Notes: a model not told the origin generated them from the sequence alone. A stretch of 60,966 nucleotides of DNA from Rhodocyclaceae bacterium (GCA_020247395.1 JADCJC010000023.1:1-60966); one strand, 5' to 3'. Counted from the first letter of the stretch, positions 9,400 through 19,979 are shown. Program-made: numbers and translations.

Positions 9400-11358
9400 T
9401 CATTTGACCGCCGTGTTTTTCTTGAGGAACGCGTCAACACGGTTCCAAAAGTCAACGCGCGTTTCCTCTAGCAACCAGCCGTGCCCTTCATCGCGATAAT
9501 AGACCCACTCGTAAGGGGCGCCGTTTTTCTCCAGTGCTTTTCGCATGATCGTCGCGTGGTGCAACGTCACTCGGTAGTCTTCCCCCCCGTGTGCGAGCAG
9601 TAGCGGCCGCTTAATCCTTGCCGCCTGCTCCACCGGCGACGTTTCTCGTAGTTGTGCCGCATCCTTATCCTGATCGCCGACTAACACAGGCATGCCTGTT
9701 TCCTTATATCGGTCGGAAAGCGTGTCCCACATCGTGTTGTAAACCAAATTGATGTCCGACACCGCTGACCAGCTAATGCCGCAGGCATAGAGATCGCCAT
9801 GCCGCACCAAACCCATCAGAGCGGCGTAGCCACCGTAGCTTCCTCCGGCAATACATACACGCTTTGGATCGGCATAACCTTTCCCGACCGCCCAGCGGGT
9901 CGCGTCTGCCAGGTCATCCTGCATCGCGAGGCCCCATTGCTTCCAGCCCGCCCGAAAATGCTTGAAACCAAAGCCAACGCTTCCCCTGAACTCGGGCTCA
10001 ATGACAACATAACCGCGCGCCGCGAGAAACTGAGACTCTGAATCCCATTCCCACTCCGCACCTCGTACCCAGGGCCCGCCGTGGGTCAACACAACCGTCG
10101 GTCCTGCTTCCTTGAGCCCGGCGGGTCGCGTTACGTAGGCGGGAATCATCAGTCCATCACGAGCAGGAATCTGGACGAACTCGCGCCGCGCCATTGCAGC
10201 GGCTGCAATCCATGGCCTCGTCTTGCCGAGGCCTTGTACCGACTTCGTTGCAACATCAAACAGCGTATATACGGTAGGTTGTCGGTCAGACCATGATGCA
10301 ACGAGTACTTTTTTCGGGTCCACGCAAAGCCCGCAGGAAACACGATTGATCGTAGTCGGCAACAGCTTGTCAACATCTGCCTGGATTGCCTTCATCATCG
10401 GGTCAATCCAGGTTGTGCCCCAAGCATCGGTCAAGTGACGTATCCCGAGTAACTTGCCACCCTCGCCCAGAATGACATCGCCGACAAAATCAAAACCCTT
10501 TAATGAAACTAGAGGCTGCCATTGCTTCGACTCCGAACGCATATCCATGCGATACAGGGAAGTTGTGTCCGAGTCTTTCTCGGTTCTTGCAATGAGATAG
10601 AGGCGATCCTTGTCATCAACAACGAGGGGAATGGGGGATTCATGGTCGTTCACATAGCGTTGCCACTCGCTTGCAATCGTCCATGGTGCGTCGGCCTGCA
10701 TGCGCAAATGGAGACGGGATTTGCCGCCAAAGCTGGAAACCGCCGCTCGTGGATTGCCTCGTGAATCAAGCGCCCAGGTCGTGACAGCATCAGGCGCACC
10801 GTGGGTAATGATGGTCTCTTCACCCGTCAGTGTGTTAATCCGCATCAAACGCGTCGACGGATCCTTTGCATAACGATCGCCAATTCTTCGGATAAAGATC
10901 GCGTCGTTGCTGCCGTCACGAAGCGCCGCGAACATCGCGCCCCATTTTAGGTTGCGGGGATCGCTGCGCCCCTCTCGGTCAACAGCGTATATCGGACGGA
11001 ATTGCTGTTCAGCGGCGACGACCGAGTAGTCGAAGATGCTGTAGGCAATGCGATCATCGCTAATCCAATTGATATCATCCACATCAGCGTTGCTATATAG
11101 CGTAATGGCCTTTGACTTGCTCAGGTCAGCGGTATCGAACACTACCAGCCCCCGGCGCCCTTTTGGGCCGCCTTTAACCGTTGCAGCAACATGTCTTCCC
11201 GAGGGCGACATAACCGCGCCATCAAAGGAGACATTTCTAAAGAAGTCGATCGTTGGAACTTCTTGCGTCGATTGAGCAGTCGCGGACTCCGATACGCACA
11301 TAAACCACAGCGCAATCATCACGAGTCCAAACTTCAGTTGGCCTAAGAATGCTGTCAT
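9400..11358 (-). CDS. Exported S9 family serine peptidase (prolyl oligopeptidase type)
   Basis: A 652-residue secreted peptidase. A signal peptide (LVMIALWFMCVSESATA, cut near residue 28) is followed by an N-terminal beta-propeller (about 35-390) and a C-terminal alpha/beta-hydrolase domain. The nucleophile is Ser in GGSYGGYAALMG (about residue 508); HGGEDYRV carries the catalytic Asp and DEGHGW the His. This is the pattern of dipeptidyl/acylaminoacyl peptidases that trim short peptides in the periplasm. I use ATG 11358 because it gives a clean signal peptide; an alternative start lies five codons upstream. It converges on the VTT-FAD gene. Confidence 0.88.
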   Translation of the reverse strand: MTAFLGQLKFGLVMIALWFMCVSESATAQSTQEVPTIDFFRNVSFDGAVMSPSGRHVAATVKGGPKGRRGLVVFDTADLSKSKAITLYSNADVDDINWISDDRIAYSIFDYSVVAAEQQFRPIYAVDREGRSDPRNLKWGAMFAALRDGSNDAIFIRRIGDRYAKDPSTRLMRINTLTGEETIITHGAPDAVTTWALDSRGNPRAAVSSFGGKSRLHLRMQADAPWTIASEWQRYVNDHESPIPLVVDDKDRLYLIARTEKDSDTTSLYRMDMRSESKQWQPLVSLKGFDFVGDVILGEGGKLLGIRHLTDAWGTTWIDPMMKAIQADVDKLLPTTINRVSCGLCVDPKKVLVASWSDRQPTVYTLFDVATKSVQGLGKTRPWIAAAAMARREFVQIPARDGLMIPAYVTRPAGLKEAGPTVVLTHGGPWVRGAEWEWDSESQFLAARGYVVIEPEFRGSVGFGFKHFRAGWKQWGLAMQDDLADATRWAVGKGYADPKRVCIAGGSYGGYAALMGLVRHGDLYACGISWSAVSDINLVYNTMWDTLSDRYKETGMPVLVGDQDKDAAQLRETSPVEQAARIKRPLLLAHGGEDYRVTLHHATIMRKALEKNGAPYEWVYYRDEGHGWLLEETRVDFWNRVDAFLKKNTAVK

Positions 11359-11440
11359 AGCTCCCCTTCTCATATATCCATCTGGCGATTAACCTCAAAT
11401 TTAACGTGAAATTTTTCGCCTAAATCAAGCAGCCCGCGAC

Positions 11441-12025
11441 TCAATCAGGAAGGAACGCGCCGTAAAAGGTAAGCCCCCAAATCACGAGCCCCACAGCAAG
11501 CCAAACGTAGTTGGCCGTCGAGTAGTCAGCGTTTCTGTCCCCTCTTACGTCTCGGCACGCGTGGTTTATCGCATCTTGTGCTTTCAGCCAAAAAAACGCC
11601 TCCGGCAGGATTAGCAGCGGTGATGCGAGCTGGGCTGCGGGTAACGGAACAATCAGGATCGCAATGCGATCAATCACCATCCCGAGCAAAAACAGTACGA
11701 CGAGGAGAGTCGCGCCCATGTTGTTGCGCCACTTAAACACGATTGACTTGGCATCAAGCTTCTCGCGAATCCGGTTGAACAGCGAATGGATAAAGAAGAT
11801 CGCGAAGACTGCCCTGAGGGCGGGACTGATACTTTCTCCCGAGGCTTCTGCGTACGCGCGCCAATTTCGATACAGCCAATAGATGATGTAAATACCGGCG
11901 GTACCGAAGAACATCACCAGAAATTTATCGTTGGCGACCACATAAAATTCAGCATCGTTGCCAACGGTGATATCTGATATTGGCGGTGCGTAGGGATTGG
12001 CGTTCCCCTGAGTCAAGTCGGTCAT
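11441..12025 (-). CDS. Small multi-spanning membrane protein, DUF4234-like
   Basis: A 194-residue hydrophobic protein with about four membrane segments. The first segment, FFGTAGIYIIYWLYRNWRAY, matches the pattern of DUF4234 proteins (T.GIY..YW.YRNW). A short cytoplasmic N-terminus with NPYAPP precedes it, a motif seen in several small bacterial membrane proteins. The ATG at 12025 is preferred to one 13 codons upstream because the extension adds only a basic stretch. It lies upstream of the S9 peptidase on the same strand, 82 nt away, but no functional link is known. Function unknown. Confidence 0.65.
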   Translation of the reverse strand: MTDLTQGNANPYAPPISDITVGNDAEFYVVANDKFLVMFFGTAGIYIIYWLYRNWRAYAEASGESISPALRAVFAIFFIHSLFNRIREKLDAKSIVFKWRNNMGATLLVVLFLLGMVIDRIAILIVPLPAAQLASPLLILPEAFFWLKAQDAINHACRDVRGDRNADYSTANYVWLAVGLVIWGLTFYGAFLPD

Positions 12026-12191
12026 TTTTTTCGAAGAGGCGAGTAAGAGAATCCTGCTGGGCAAGACCTCGCTAAGGCCTGCGAGGCCGCAAACCCAGTT
12101 TATCAGGAAGGCTTCGGAAGAACACTCATCCGAATAGATGAGATGGCCTGAATGCCAGGTTCAAGCCGCCCGGGAAGAACTGGCCGCGCGA

Positions 12192-13115
12192 CTAAATCGC
12201 GTCAAGCACCGCCGCCGCAATGTTCTCGCCGGTCTGCTCGAAAATCTCAACCATGCAAGTCGGCGAGGTGACATTCACTTCGGTGAGATAGTCACCAATG
12301 ATGTCTAGTCCGACGATCGTGAGGCCATCGCGTTTAAGCGTTGGGCCGAGCGCCTCCGCAATCTCGCGTTCACGTTTTGTGATTGGCATCGCAACACCCG
12401 TGCCGCCAGCGGCCAAGTTGCCACGTGTTTCGCCGGCTTTGGGAATACGCGCCAGCGCATGCTCTGCGACCTTGCCGTTAATTACCAACACGCGCTTATC
12501 GCCCTTGATGATTTCGGGGATGTAGCGCTGCGCCATGATGGTCGATTTGCCGTATTCGGTTTGCACTTCGACAATCGCGTTGCGATTCGCATCGGCTGAG
12601 GTCACTCGGAAAATCGATGTGCCACCCATCCCGTCGAGCTTCTTTAGAATGACATCGCTGTGCTCATCAACGAACGCATGCACACGGGTCATGTCGGAGG
12701 TCACGAGTGTTGGCGAGGTGAATTCCGCAAACTTGAGAATAGCGAGCTTTTCGTTGTAGTCACGCAGCGATGCCGGGCGGTTGATGATGCGCACGCCTTG
12801 GGATTCGGCGAGCCCCAACAAAAGTGTTGCGTACAAATACTCTTGATCGAACGGCGGGTCTTTGCGCATGAAGACGGCATCGAACGACGTCAACGGCACC
12901 ACGCGCGATTGCTCAACGGTGTACCAGCTGGCATTGTTTGCACTCACGCTAAGCTGATGCGCGTTGGCCACCACGCCATCGCGCGCAAACATTTCGTTTG
13001 CTTCGAACGCCCAGACCGTATGGCCGCGCTTGACCGCCTCGCGCATCATGAAAACGGACGAGTCTTTGTAAGGCTTCAGCTCTGCCAGCGGATCGACGAT
13101 GAAGGCGATATTCAT
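12192..13115 (-). CDS. gshB: Glutathione synthetase
   Basis: Adds glycine to gamma-glutamylcysteine with ATP, the last step of glutathione synthesis. The 307-residue protein has an N-terminal substrate domain (MNIAFIVDPLAELKPYKDS, FMRKDPPFD) and an ATP-grasp domain with KKLDGMGGTSIFR (about 190), IMAQRYIPEIIKGDKR, the glycine-rich loop AAGGTGVAMPIT and the metal-binding TEVNVTSPT near the end. Length is typical. Its ATG overlaps the last four bases of gshA, so both glutathione enzymes are made from one transcript. Confidence 0.95.
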   Translation of the reverse strand: MNIAFIVDPLAELKPYKDSSVFMMREAVKRGHTVWAFEANEMFARDGVVANAHQLSVSANNASWYTVEQSRVVPLTSFDAVFMRKDPPFDQEYLYATLLLGLAESQGVRIINRPASLRDYNEKLAILKFAEFTSPTLVTSDMTRVHAFVDEHSDVILKKLDGMGGTSIFRVTSADANRNAIVEVQTEYGKSTIMAQRYIPEIIKGDKRVLVINGKVAEHALARIPKAGETRGNLAAGGTGVAMPITKREREIAEALGPTLKRDGLTIVGLDIIGDYLTEVNVTSPTCMVEIFEQTGENIAAAVLDAI

Positions 13116-14464
13116 TCGCCCGCCGCCATGGCTGGTTTGATGAGTGTTGGCGGGGTAGGGGTCGCGCTCCGCTTCGCCTCTTCGGCTTCGGCCATTTCAC
13201 CCAGCGTGACGAGCTCTTTTGCCGCCGCCAACATGGCCAAGCGCGCGACCACGCCGTAGGTATAAAAACGATTGGGTGGTGAATCCGGCAGGCCCGCGCA
13301 GTCGGGCGTATGGCAGTCGGTTTCAAATGCCAGAGGCACAAAGCTCATGCCGCGTGAGTTTAGGTTTTCATCGATGCCGCGGTCGGTGTTGACGCGATAG
13401 AACCCGCCGACAACATATTGGTCAATCATGTACACCACCGGCTCGGCAACCGCTTCGTTCACGCGTTCAAAGGTGTAAACACCTTCTTGAATGATAACTT
13501 CGTTGACTTCGAGGCCTTCTTTGACCACCGCCATCTTGTTGCGCTCTTTGCGATTCAGGTCGCGCACATCATCCGGCGAGCGCGCCGTCAGCACGCCCAT
13601 GCCGTAGGTGCCTGCATCGGCTTTGACAATGACGAAAGGTTTTTCTTTGATGCCGTACTGGTTGTACTTTTCTTGAATTTCTTTGAGCACCGCATCGACG
13701 TTCGCGGCAAGGCACTCTTCACCCTCCTTCGCCGAAAAGTTCACGCGTCCGCATTGTGAGAATTCAGGATTGATCATCCACGGATCAATATTGATGAGCT
13801 TGGAAAACTCTTCCGCCACGCGATCATAGGCGTGGAAGTGAATCGTCTTGCGTCGGTTGGTCCATCCCGAGTAAAGCGGTGGTACGACCGGCTGTTCAAT
13901 ATTCACCAAAATCGGCGGCACGCCTGCGGAAAGATCGTTGTTCAGCAATACCGCGCAAGGGTCAAAGCCTGCGACGCCAACGCGGCTCCCGATGCGGACC
14001 GCCGGCTCCAACGTCAGTTTTTCGCCGTTTGGCAGATCGAGCGTTGTTGCAGTCGTGATCTCGGGGTTGATCGAACCTACGCGCACATCCAGCCCTGCGC
14101 CGTCCAGAATCTTTCGGATCGCGGCGACGTTGCTGAGATAAAACAGATTCCGCGTGTGATTCTCCGGGATCAGCAGAAAGCGTTGCTTGTCCGGGCAAAT
14201 TTTTTGCACCGCCGACATCATCGCGTGCACGCAGAGAGGCAGAAAATCGGGGTTCAAGTTATTGAAGCCACCCGGGAAAAGATTAGTATCAACGGGGGCG
14301 AGCTTGAAGCCAGAATTGCGCAAGTCCACCGACGAGTAAAAGGGTAGGGTGTGGGCCTGCCACTGAGCGCGGAACCAGCGCTCAATTGTCGGGCGCGAAT
14401 CGAGAATCTTTTGCTCGAGTTCCAGCAACGGGCCGGTCAGTGACGTGGTGAGATGTGGAACCAT
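13112..14464 (-). CDS. gshA: Glutamate-cysteine ligase, proteobacterial (Thiobacillus) type
   Basis: First and committed step of glutathione synthesis, joining glutamate and cysteine. The 450-residue protein belongs to the GshA form found in beta- and some gammaproteobacteria that is unrelated in length and sequence to the E. coli enzyme. Recognisable segments are LFPGGFNNLNP, LIPENHTRN, KADAGTYGMGV and the C-terminal RVNTDRG. ATG 14464 has AAGGA seven bases upstream; the codon at 14470 is TTG. The 4-nt overlap with gshB means translational coupling. Assigned by overall resemblance and neighbour. Confidence 0.9.
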   Translation of the reverse strand: MVPHLTTSLTGPLLELEQKILDSRPTIERWFRAQWQAHTLPFYSSVDLRNSGFKLAPVDTNLFPGGFNNLNPDFLPLCVHAMMSAVQKICPDKQRFLLIPENHTRNLFYLSNVAAIRKILDGAGLDVRVGSINPEITTATTLDLPNGEKLTLEPAVRIGSRVGVAGFDPCAVLLNNDLSAGVPPILVNIEQPVVPPLYSGWTNRRKTIHFHAYDRVAEEFSKLINIDPWMINPEFSQCGRVNFSAKEGEECLAANVDAVLKEIQEKYNQYGIKEKPFVIVKADAGTYGMGVLTARSPDDVRDLNRKERNKMAVVKEGLEVNEVIIQEGVYTFERVNEAVAEPVVYMIDQYVVGGFYRVNTDRGIDENLNSRGMSFVPLAFETDCHTPDCAGLPDSPPNRFYTYGVVARLAMLAAAKELVTLGEMAEAEEAKRSATPTPPTLIKPAMAAGE

Positions 14465-14640
14465 GCGCAAATCCTTCGCTCGATTATCCGATCTTAAGCT
14501 TGGGGCGATGACAGCAACTTCAACGCTTGCCCTCCTGCGTATAGTCGTCGGACGGCTTGAGAGTTTACTCTGCCGCCGGTCTGATATTGTGACGCCGTGT
14601 CATGACACCCTTTCACTCCATTTTTGACGCGTAATCGACC

Positions 14641-14997
14641 ATGCCGATCCTTGCTGCCCACCCCGCCCTGTCCGCCGTGCTGATGCTTATCGCATCGAAC
14701 GTATTCATGACCTTTGCATGGTATTCCCATCTGAAGAATCTGAACGACAAGCCGTGGTGGATTGCCGCGCTCGTTTCGTGGGGAATTGCGCTGTTTGAGT
14801 ACCTGCTACAGGTCCCCGCCAACCGCATCGGCTTTACGGTGATGAATTTGGGCCAGCTAAAGATACTTCAGGAGGTCATTACCCTTGCGGTTTTTGTGCC
14901 CTTTGCAGTGCTGTACATGGGCGAGAAGTTAAGTCTGAACTTTCTCTGGGCGGGGTTATGTTTGCTCGGCGCGGTCTATTTCATCTTTAAGGCATAA
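14641..14997 (+). CDS. DUF486 (DMT-superfamily) small membrane protein
   Basis: A 118-residue protein with four predicted membrane helices (about 8-25, 38-55, 75-95, 100-117). It matches the DUF486 family, whose members show NVFMTFAWYSHLK, WGIALFEYLLQVPANRIG and a final segment close to LKILQEVITL. DUF486 is grouped with drug/metabolite transporters, but no substrate is known. It is divergent from gshA and 112 nt before mpl; a shared transcript with mpl is possible but unproven. Confidence 0.85.
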   Translation: MPILAAHPALSAVLMLIASNVFMTFAWYSHLKNLNDKPWWIAALVSWGIALFEYLLQVPANRIGFTVMNLGQLKILQEVITLAVFVPFAVLYMGEKLSLNFLWAGLCLLGAVYFIFKA

Positions 14998-15108
14998 AGC
15001 GGGCGGCACAGTGCCAACGTAGAGCTGGATTTTCGCGGGGAGTGCCGTTATGGGAGAATCCGGCCAGCGATAGATCCAACATTTCTTCTCACGCCCCATT
15101 AAGGTCAC

Positions 15109-16491
15109 ATGCATCTTCACATCCTAGGTATCTGCGGTACGTTTATGGGCGGGCTCGCGGCGCTGGCCAAGGATATGGGCCACACCGTCACCGGTTGTGA
15201 CGCAAACGTGTATCCGCCGATGTCCACGCAACTAGAAGCACTCGGGATCGGTTTGCATGAAGGATTTGACGCCGAGCAACTCGACAAATATCCCGCAGAC
15301 GTTTACGTAGTGGGCAACGCCATGACCCGCGGCAAGCCAATCATCGAGGAAATTCTCAATCGCGGTTTACCGTATATTTCCGGGCCCCAATGGTTGGGCG
15401 AAAACGCGTTGCAAGGCAAATGGGTGCTCTCCGTTGCCGGTACGCATGGCAAGACCACTACCTCATCGATGTTGGCGTGGATACTTGACTATGCGGGGGT
15501 TGGCCCCGGATTTTTGATTGGCGGCATCGCTAAGAACTTTGGGATTTCTGCCCGCCTGCCTGTCGCTGATTCGCCGTTCTTCGTAATTGAGGCGGACGAA
15601 TACGATACGGCGTTCTTTGACAAGCGCTCGAAGTTCGTACACTACCGTTCGCGTACTGTTGTTCTCAATAACCTTGAATATGATCACGCGGACATCTTTC
15701 CGAACATCGAAGCCATCGAGACACAGTTTCACCATCTGGTTCGCACAGTTCCTGCAAATGGTCTCATCGTTGCAAACGGCACTGAGCCACATCTCGCCAA
15801 CGCGCTCGACAAGGGCAGTTGGACACCGATTGAATACTTCGGCCCTGGTATGCAATGGGATTTTCGTCGCGGGGACGAGGAGAATCAATTTGAGGTACGT
15901 TGTGACGATAAAAGTCGGGGCACAGTCACATGGGACCTCACCGGTACACATAACAAGATGAATGCACTTGCCGCCATCGCGGCGGCGCGCCATGCCGGTG
16001 TGCCGGTCAAGATATCAATCGAAGCGCTGAACCAATTCAGCGGCGTGGCACGTCGCATGGAAGTACGCGGGGTAGTCAATGGCATTACTGTTTACGACGA
16101 CTTTGCCCATCATCCGACTGCAATTGCCACCACCCTTGCTGGCCTTCGCCGTCGTGTCGGCCTAGCGCGTATCATCGCGGTGTTGGAGCCGCGCTCCAAC
16201 ACCATGCGACTTGGTTCAATGCGAAATGCGCTGCCCGCTTCGCTCGCCAACGCCGACCTAGTGATCATCCACGCTCACAATCTTGGCTGGGATGCGGGCG
16301 AGACATTTACGCCGATCAGCGGCAAAACGGGCGTGTTTGATAACTTATCCAATCTGGTTGAAGCAGTTGTCGCGACTGTGCGGCCGAACGACCATGTTGT
16401 CGTCATGAGCAATGGCGGCTTTGGTGGGGTACACAAGAAAATCCTGCGCGCACTCGAAGACAAGACAGCCGAAATAGGTCAGAAAGTTTGA
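15109..16491 (+). CDS. mpl: UDP-MurNAc:L-alanyl-gamma-D-glutamyl-meso-diaminopimelate ligase
   Basis: Recycles murein tripeptide released from the cell wall by ligating it to UDP-N-acetylmuramate. The 460-residue Mur-ligase-fold enzyme starts with MHLHILGICGTFMGGLA, the Mpl-type N-terminal signature, and has the P-loop VAGTHGKTTTSSML (about residue 108), FVIEADEYDTAFFDKRSKF, NNLEYDHADIF, and the C-terminal domain beginning near YDDFAHHPTA. These segments separate Mpl from MurC. It implies meso-DAP peptidoglycan. Neighbours are unrelated. Confidence 0.95.
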   Translation: MHLHILGICGTFMGGLAALAKDMGHTVTGCDANVYPPMSTQLEALGIGLHEGFDAEQLDKYPADVYVVGNAMTRGKPIIEEILNRGLPYISGPQWLGENALQGKWVLSVAGTHGKTTTSSMLAWILDYAGVGPGFLIGGIAKNFGISARLPVADSPFFVIEADEYDTAFFDKRSKFVHYRSRTVVLNNLEYDHADIFPNIEAIETQFHHLVRTVPANGLIVANGTEPHLANALDKGSWTPIEYFGPGMQWDFRRGDEENQFEVRCDDKSRGTVTWDLTGTHNKMNALAAIAAARHAGVPVKISIEALNQFSGVARRMEVRGVVNGITVYDDFAHHPTAIATTLAGLRRRVGLARIIAVLEPRSNTMRLGSMRNALPASLANADLVIIHAHNLGWDAGETFTPISGKTGVFDNLSNLVEAVVATVRPNDHVVVMSNGGFGGVHKKILRALEDKTAEIGQKV

Positions 16492-16845
16492 CGCTCTTTA
16501 CTGTCGGGATGCTCAACTGTAGACGCACCGCAATTCCTTGCCAATAATTGCGTTGGCAATCCAATTCCACTCTTTTCGGCGTTTTGGGGGTCGATTCGGA
16601 AAATGACCATTGCCATCGTAACGAACGTGTCTCCCGCCTTGCCAAATTGCCCGGCGTGGCCCTGCCTAAACTTTGCGCTCATTAATACTCGGTAGCCCTC
16701 TAAAAACAATGCAGCGGGAATATCGGTGTTAGCAAAAATACCTCTTAAGGGACATTCTGCAAAAGTAATCGATCATAGGCGATAGATCGTGGCTTGAAAG
16801 TAAACGATGCTTGTGTGGTGTGTTGCCAATGCGCTGTCGCTGCGT
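16492..16845. other. Intergenic region between mpl and a Crp/Fnr gene
   Basis: About 350 nt without a secure gene. A minus-strand frame of 67 codons beginning with ATG 16682 and ending at 16479 inside the mpl 3' end is open, but has a weak ribosome-binding site and no family I recognise. No terminator-like hairpin was seen after mpl. Confidence 0.4.
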
Positions 16846-17523
16846 CTAGCTGGCGGCCAGACTTACGATGTGTTCGCGCAGCACGATTGATTTACCACGT
16901 TGCTCCAAGTAGCCTCGGGTTCGCAGATCTTTCATCGCGCGACTTACACCTTCTCTTGAAGCGCCAATCATGCGACCAATGTCGCGTTTAGTCAGATGGG
17001 TGCCTACAACGCGGGTACCGTCGACAACCTTGGCTTCGCAGAGCAAAAAATCGGCAAGACGCGCTTCAAGCCCCTTTAGGGCGATACTGCCGAATCGGTT
17101 ATCAGCGGTACGTACGCGCTTGTTCAGAATGCGAATCAATGCGAGAGAAAGTGCAGAGTGTCGGGCGACCAAATCCTTGAAAGTCGACTTCGCGATCATC
17201 ACAACCTCGCAACACTTTCGCGCGACGACACTTGCTGTGAGCGCTGAATCCTCAAGCAACTCGGCATCGCAAAAGTGATCTCCGGCCTTAAAGATCGAGA
17301 GAATGACTTGATTTCGCGCGCTATCAGCCACGACAGCGTGGGCAACGCCGGATACAATGACGTAGAGATGTTGTGGCGTTTCGCCGGCAAAAGCGATCGT
17401 GCCGCCTCTGCCGACAGTTTGGCGCTGTGCCTCCTCGGCGATTTGTTCCAGCGTCGTTTCAGGCAGATCAGCGAATAGCGTGCTGGCTTTTAACAGCATC
17501 GTTGATACGCGCGTCGAGGTCAT
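16846..17523 (-). CDS. Crp/Fnr-family transcriptional regulator
   Basis: A 225-residue regulator with an N-terminal cyclic-nucleotide-binding-type beta-roll (about 10-125, including IAFAGETPQHLYVIVSG) and a C-terminal winged helix with RDIGRMIGASREGVSRAMKDL as the recognition helix region. It has no N-terminal cysteine cluster, so it is not an O2-sensing FNR, and the cAMP pocket is not clearly conserved. It is transcribed away from the scarred region at 17.5-20 kb and converges on mpl. Targets cannot be told from sequence. Confidence 0.85.
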   Translation of the reverse strand: MTSTRVSTMLLKASTLFADLPETTLEQIAEEAQRQTVGRGGTIAFAGETPQHLYVIVSGVAHAVVADSARNQVILSIFKAGDHFCDAELLEDSALTASVVARKCCEVVMIAKSTFKDLVARHSALSLALIRILNKRVRTADNRFGSIALKGLEARLADFLLCEAKVVDGTRVVGTHLTKRDIGRMIGASREGVSRAMKDLRTRGYLEQRGKSIVLREHIVSLAAS

Positions 17524-17907
17524 TACTGTTCTCCGGCTGTGTGCGAGGAAGTATGGCGTGTGGTTGACGATTGGATGACTTGATGTCTCATGTTGTCGTC
17601 AACCCGTCTGATTTCTTTAGCTGACGCGGTGCGGTGAGCAGAGCAGCATCCGACGGCAATGGTCAGGTTTCACCTGCCCGGCCATACAACCACCAAGGAC
17701 AATGCAAACCGTCTGCGGTCTAAGCAAGTCCGCGCTTCTCTTGTTATCAGGCACCTGTAACCAAAATTTGCCGCCCTACAGCTCTTTACACTGCAGCTGC
17801 CCATTGGGTCAGATGCCGGCTGGCGCCGAGCCGAGGCTGTGGACATAGTCGAGTCGGAAACAGGCTTGACATGAGTGTGCGCTTACACAAAATTGGTGAT
17901 TGGGGAA

Positions 17908-17920
17908 CGACATTTATTGA
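17908..17920 (+). repeat. Short repeat CGACATTTATTGA, first copy
   Basis: Identical to 18018-18030 and nearly identical, in inverted orientation, to 19978-19990. See the finding on inverted boundaries. Confidence 0.45.
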
Positions 17921-18014
17921 ACCCATAGACGCCCATTAGATTCAAGGACTTAGGCGAATACGACATCCTGCAAACTTGGTGTTTGCGACTCAAATGGGGC
18001 CGATTATTCTCCGC

Positions 18015-18028
18015 ATGCGACATTTATT
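18015..18028 (+). repeat. 14-bp inverted-repeat arm, left (ATGCGACATTTATT)
   Basis: The same 14 bases occur in inverted orientation at 19980-19993. The pair brackets the flavin reductase fragment, the IS110 element and the cupin fragment, about 1.98 kb in all. Confidence 0.5.
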
Positions 18029-18064
18029 GAGCGAATCTTCAATAGGCTCGCCTTAGAACAGTGC

Positions 18065-18301
18065 TTAACGGCGGGAGGCGGCACATTTATTTATCGCAAA
18101 AACCCCCGATTCATCGGCAAGACTGCGAGTGAAAGTGGCCTTATCAATTACCACCGCAACTTTGCACGGGATGAAGTCGAGAGCCATGTTCCATGCTGCA
18201 GCCATGACATTCGCCCGGCCGTTCGAAGCACTGGTTACCAGCACAGTGGGGCCATGGTTGAGCAGGCGGTAGGCTTTGGATAGTTCGACTGCTCTACGCA
18301 T
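18065..18301 (-). pseudogene. Truncated flavin reductase (N-terminal fragment)
   Basis: A 78-codon frame reading MRRAVELSKAYRLLNHGP then TVLVTSASNGRANVMAAAW and VAVVIDKATFTRS, the N-terminal half of a flavin reductase-like (FMN-binding split barrel) protein, normally 180-200 residues. Similarity stops after GVFAIN near 18085, where the sequence turns into a CACATTTATTTAT stretch resembling the short repeats nearby. A ribosome-binding site (AAAGGGG) precedes the ATG. The IS110 element lies just upstream, so the gene has lost both its 3' end and probably its promoter. It is unlikely to make a working enzyme. Confidence 0.65.
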
Positions 18302-18449
18302 AACCCCTTTCGTCGATTATTGGAAACGCAAACTCAGCTTGGGCGGTCGACGATCATGTACCGCTTCAAAATCGGCTCGAGCACTTCGAACGTTCCGCGT
18401 AGCCCTTATATCTTGCGAATTAGGTATTGTATCTGCGGCGCGGCAGTCT

Positions 18450-18506
18450 GATGAGCCTTGAGGCTGAGCAATCAAGCCTGTGGGCCAGCGTATGACGCCG
18501 CGCTGT
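18450..18506 (+). ncRNA. Candidate IS110 bridge RNA region
   Basis: Upstream of the transposase, AGCCT-TG-AGGCT at 18453-18464 forms a small hairpin and CAGCG...CGCTG around 18486-18505 a second one. IS110-group elements encode a bridge RNA in the non-coding end before the transposase that guides target and donor pairing. Position and paired structure fit, but I have no fold calculation and no covariation. Confidence 0.4.
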
Positions 18507-18564
18507 TTTCTTGATTAACCCGAACAGTTGTCTGGGGCATTCAAAGATGACCCCGCATCAGTAA

Positions 18565-19561
<997 letters not shown>

Positions 19562-19585
19562 TTTCAAGACAGTTGCTGGCCCGCC

Positions 19586-19915
19586 GATAAAGCTGTCTCC
19601 CGGCCCGTATTCTTTTGACAGCCCAGTGTCGTCAGTCACCCGGCAGCGCCCGGAGAGTACCTGAAAGTACTCGTGTTGGTGCGGGCCAAACTCAATCCGC
19701 CAAGCGCTTGAGGTGGCCTTACTCGGAGCGGGCGAAACATCTAAACCAATCCCAATCGGTCCTGCGCGCAAGGTGCCAATCGGTCCTGCGCGCAAGGTGC
19801 AGCTGACCAATAAGCTGCATTCCTTTGGCCACAATCCCGACGCACTGATTTTTTTGGGTTGCCGAGGGCAAGAAAAAGTGCGGATTTTTGGTACTCTTGA
19901 GTGTGGTTCGCCCAA
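19586..19915 (-). pseudogene. Cupin-domain protein fragment interrupted by IS110
   Basis: The frame contains AWRIEFGPHQHEYFQVLSGR followed by VTDDTGLSKEYGPGDSFI, the conserved half of a small single-domain cupin of the EutQ/DUF861 sort (metal-binding H.H.E...G and GPGDSF). Similarity ends at 19586, exactly where the IS110 right end is expected. The first 60 codons are low-complexity and contain a duplicated TLRAGPIG, so the true start has probably also been lost. Order and strand suggest it once stood upstream of the flavin reductase fragment. Confidence 0.55.
19752..19799. repeat. Perfect 24-bp tandem duplication
   Basis: Two adjacent identical 24-bp units (19752-19775, 19776-19799) starting CCAATCGGTCCTG. 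On the minus strand they encode TLRAGPIG twice in frame with the cupin fragment. Probably a replication slippage scar. Confidence 0.85.
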
Positions 19916-19979
19916 AAAAAGCTGTAAGTCCCTGATTTAATTGAACCGACCACAGTACTATTTAGGTCGTTTTTCTACG

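Larger units (their letters stand above)
17524..18064. other. Gene-poor region with short repeats next to the IS110 site
   Basis: No convincing gene in about 540 nt. It holds two identical 13-bp copies of CGACATTTATTGA (17908-17920 and 18018-18030, 110 bp apart) and a TTGACA hexamer at 17866 with a moderate AT-rich box 16 bases downstream. The promoter-like pair drives nothing recognisable and may be a leftover. Confidence 0.4.

Noticed and set aside
16479-16709. 76-codon minus-strand frame after mpl
   Set aside because: Starts at TTG or a weakly preceded ATG, overlaps the end of mpl and matches nothing I know. Noted only as an intergenic frame.
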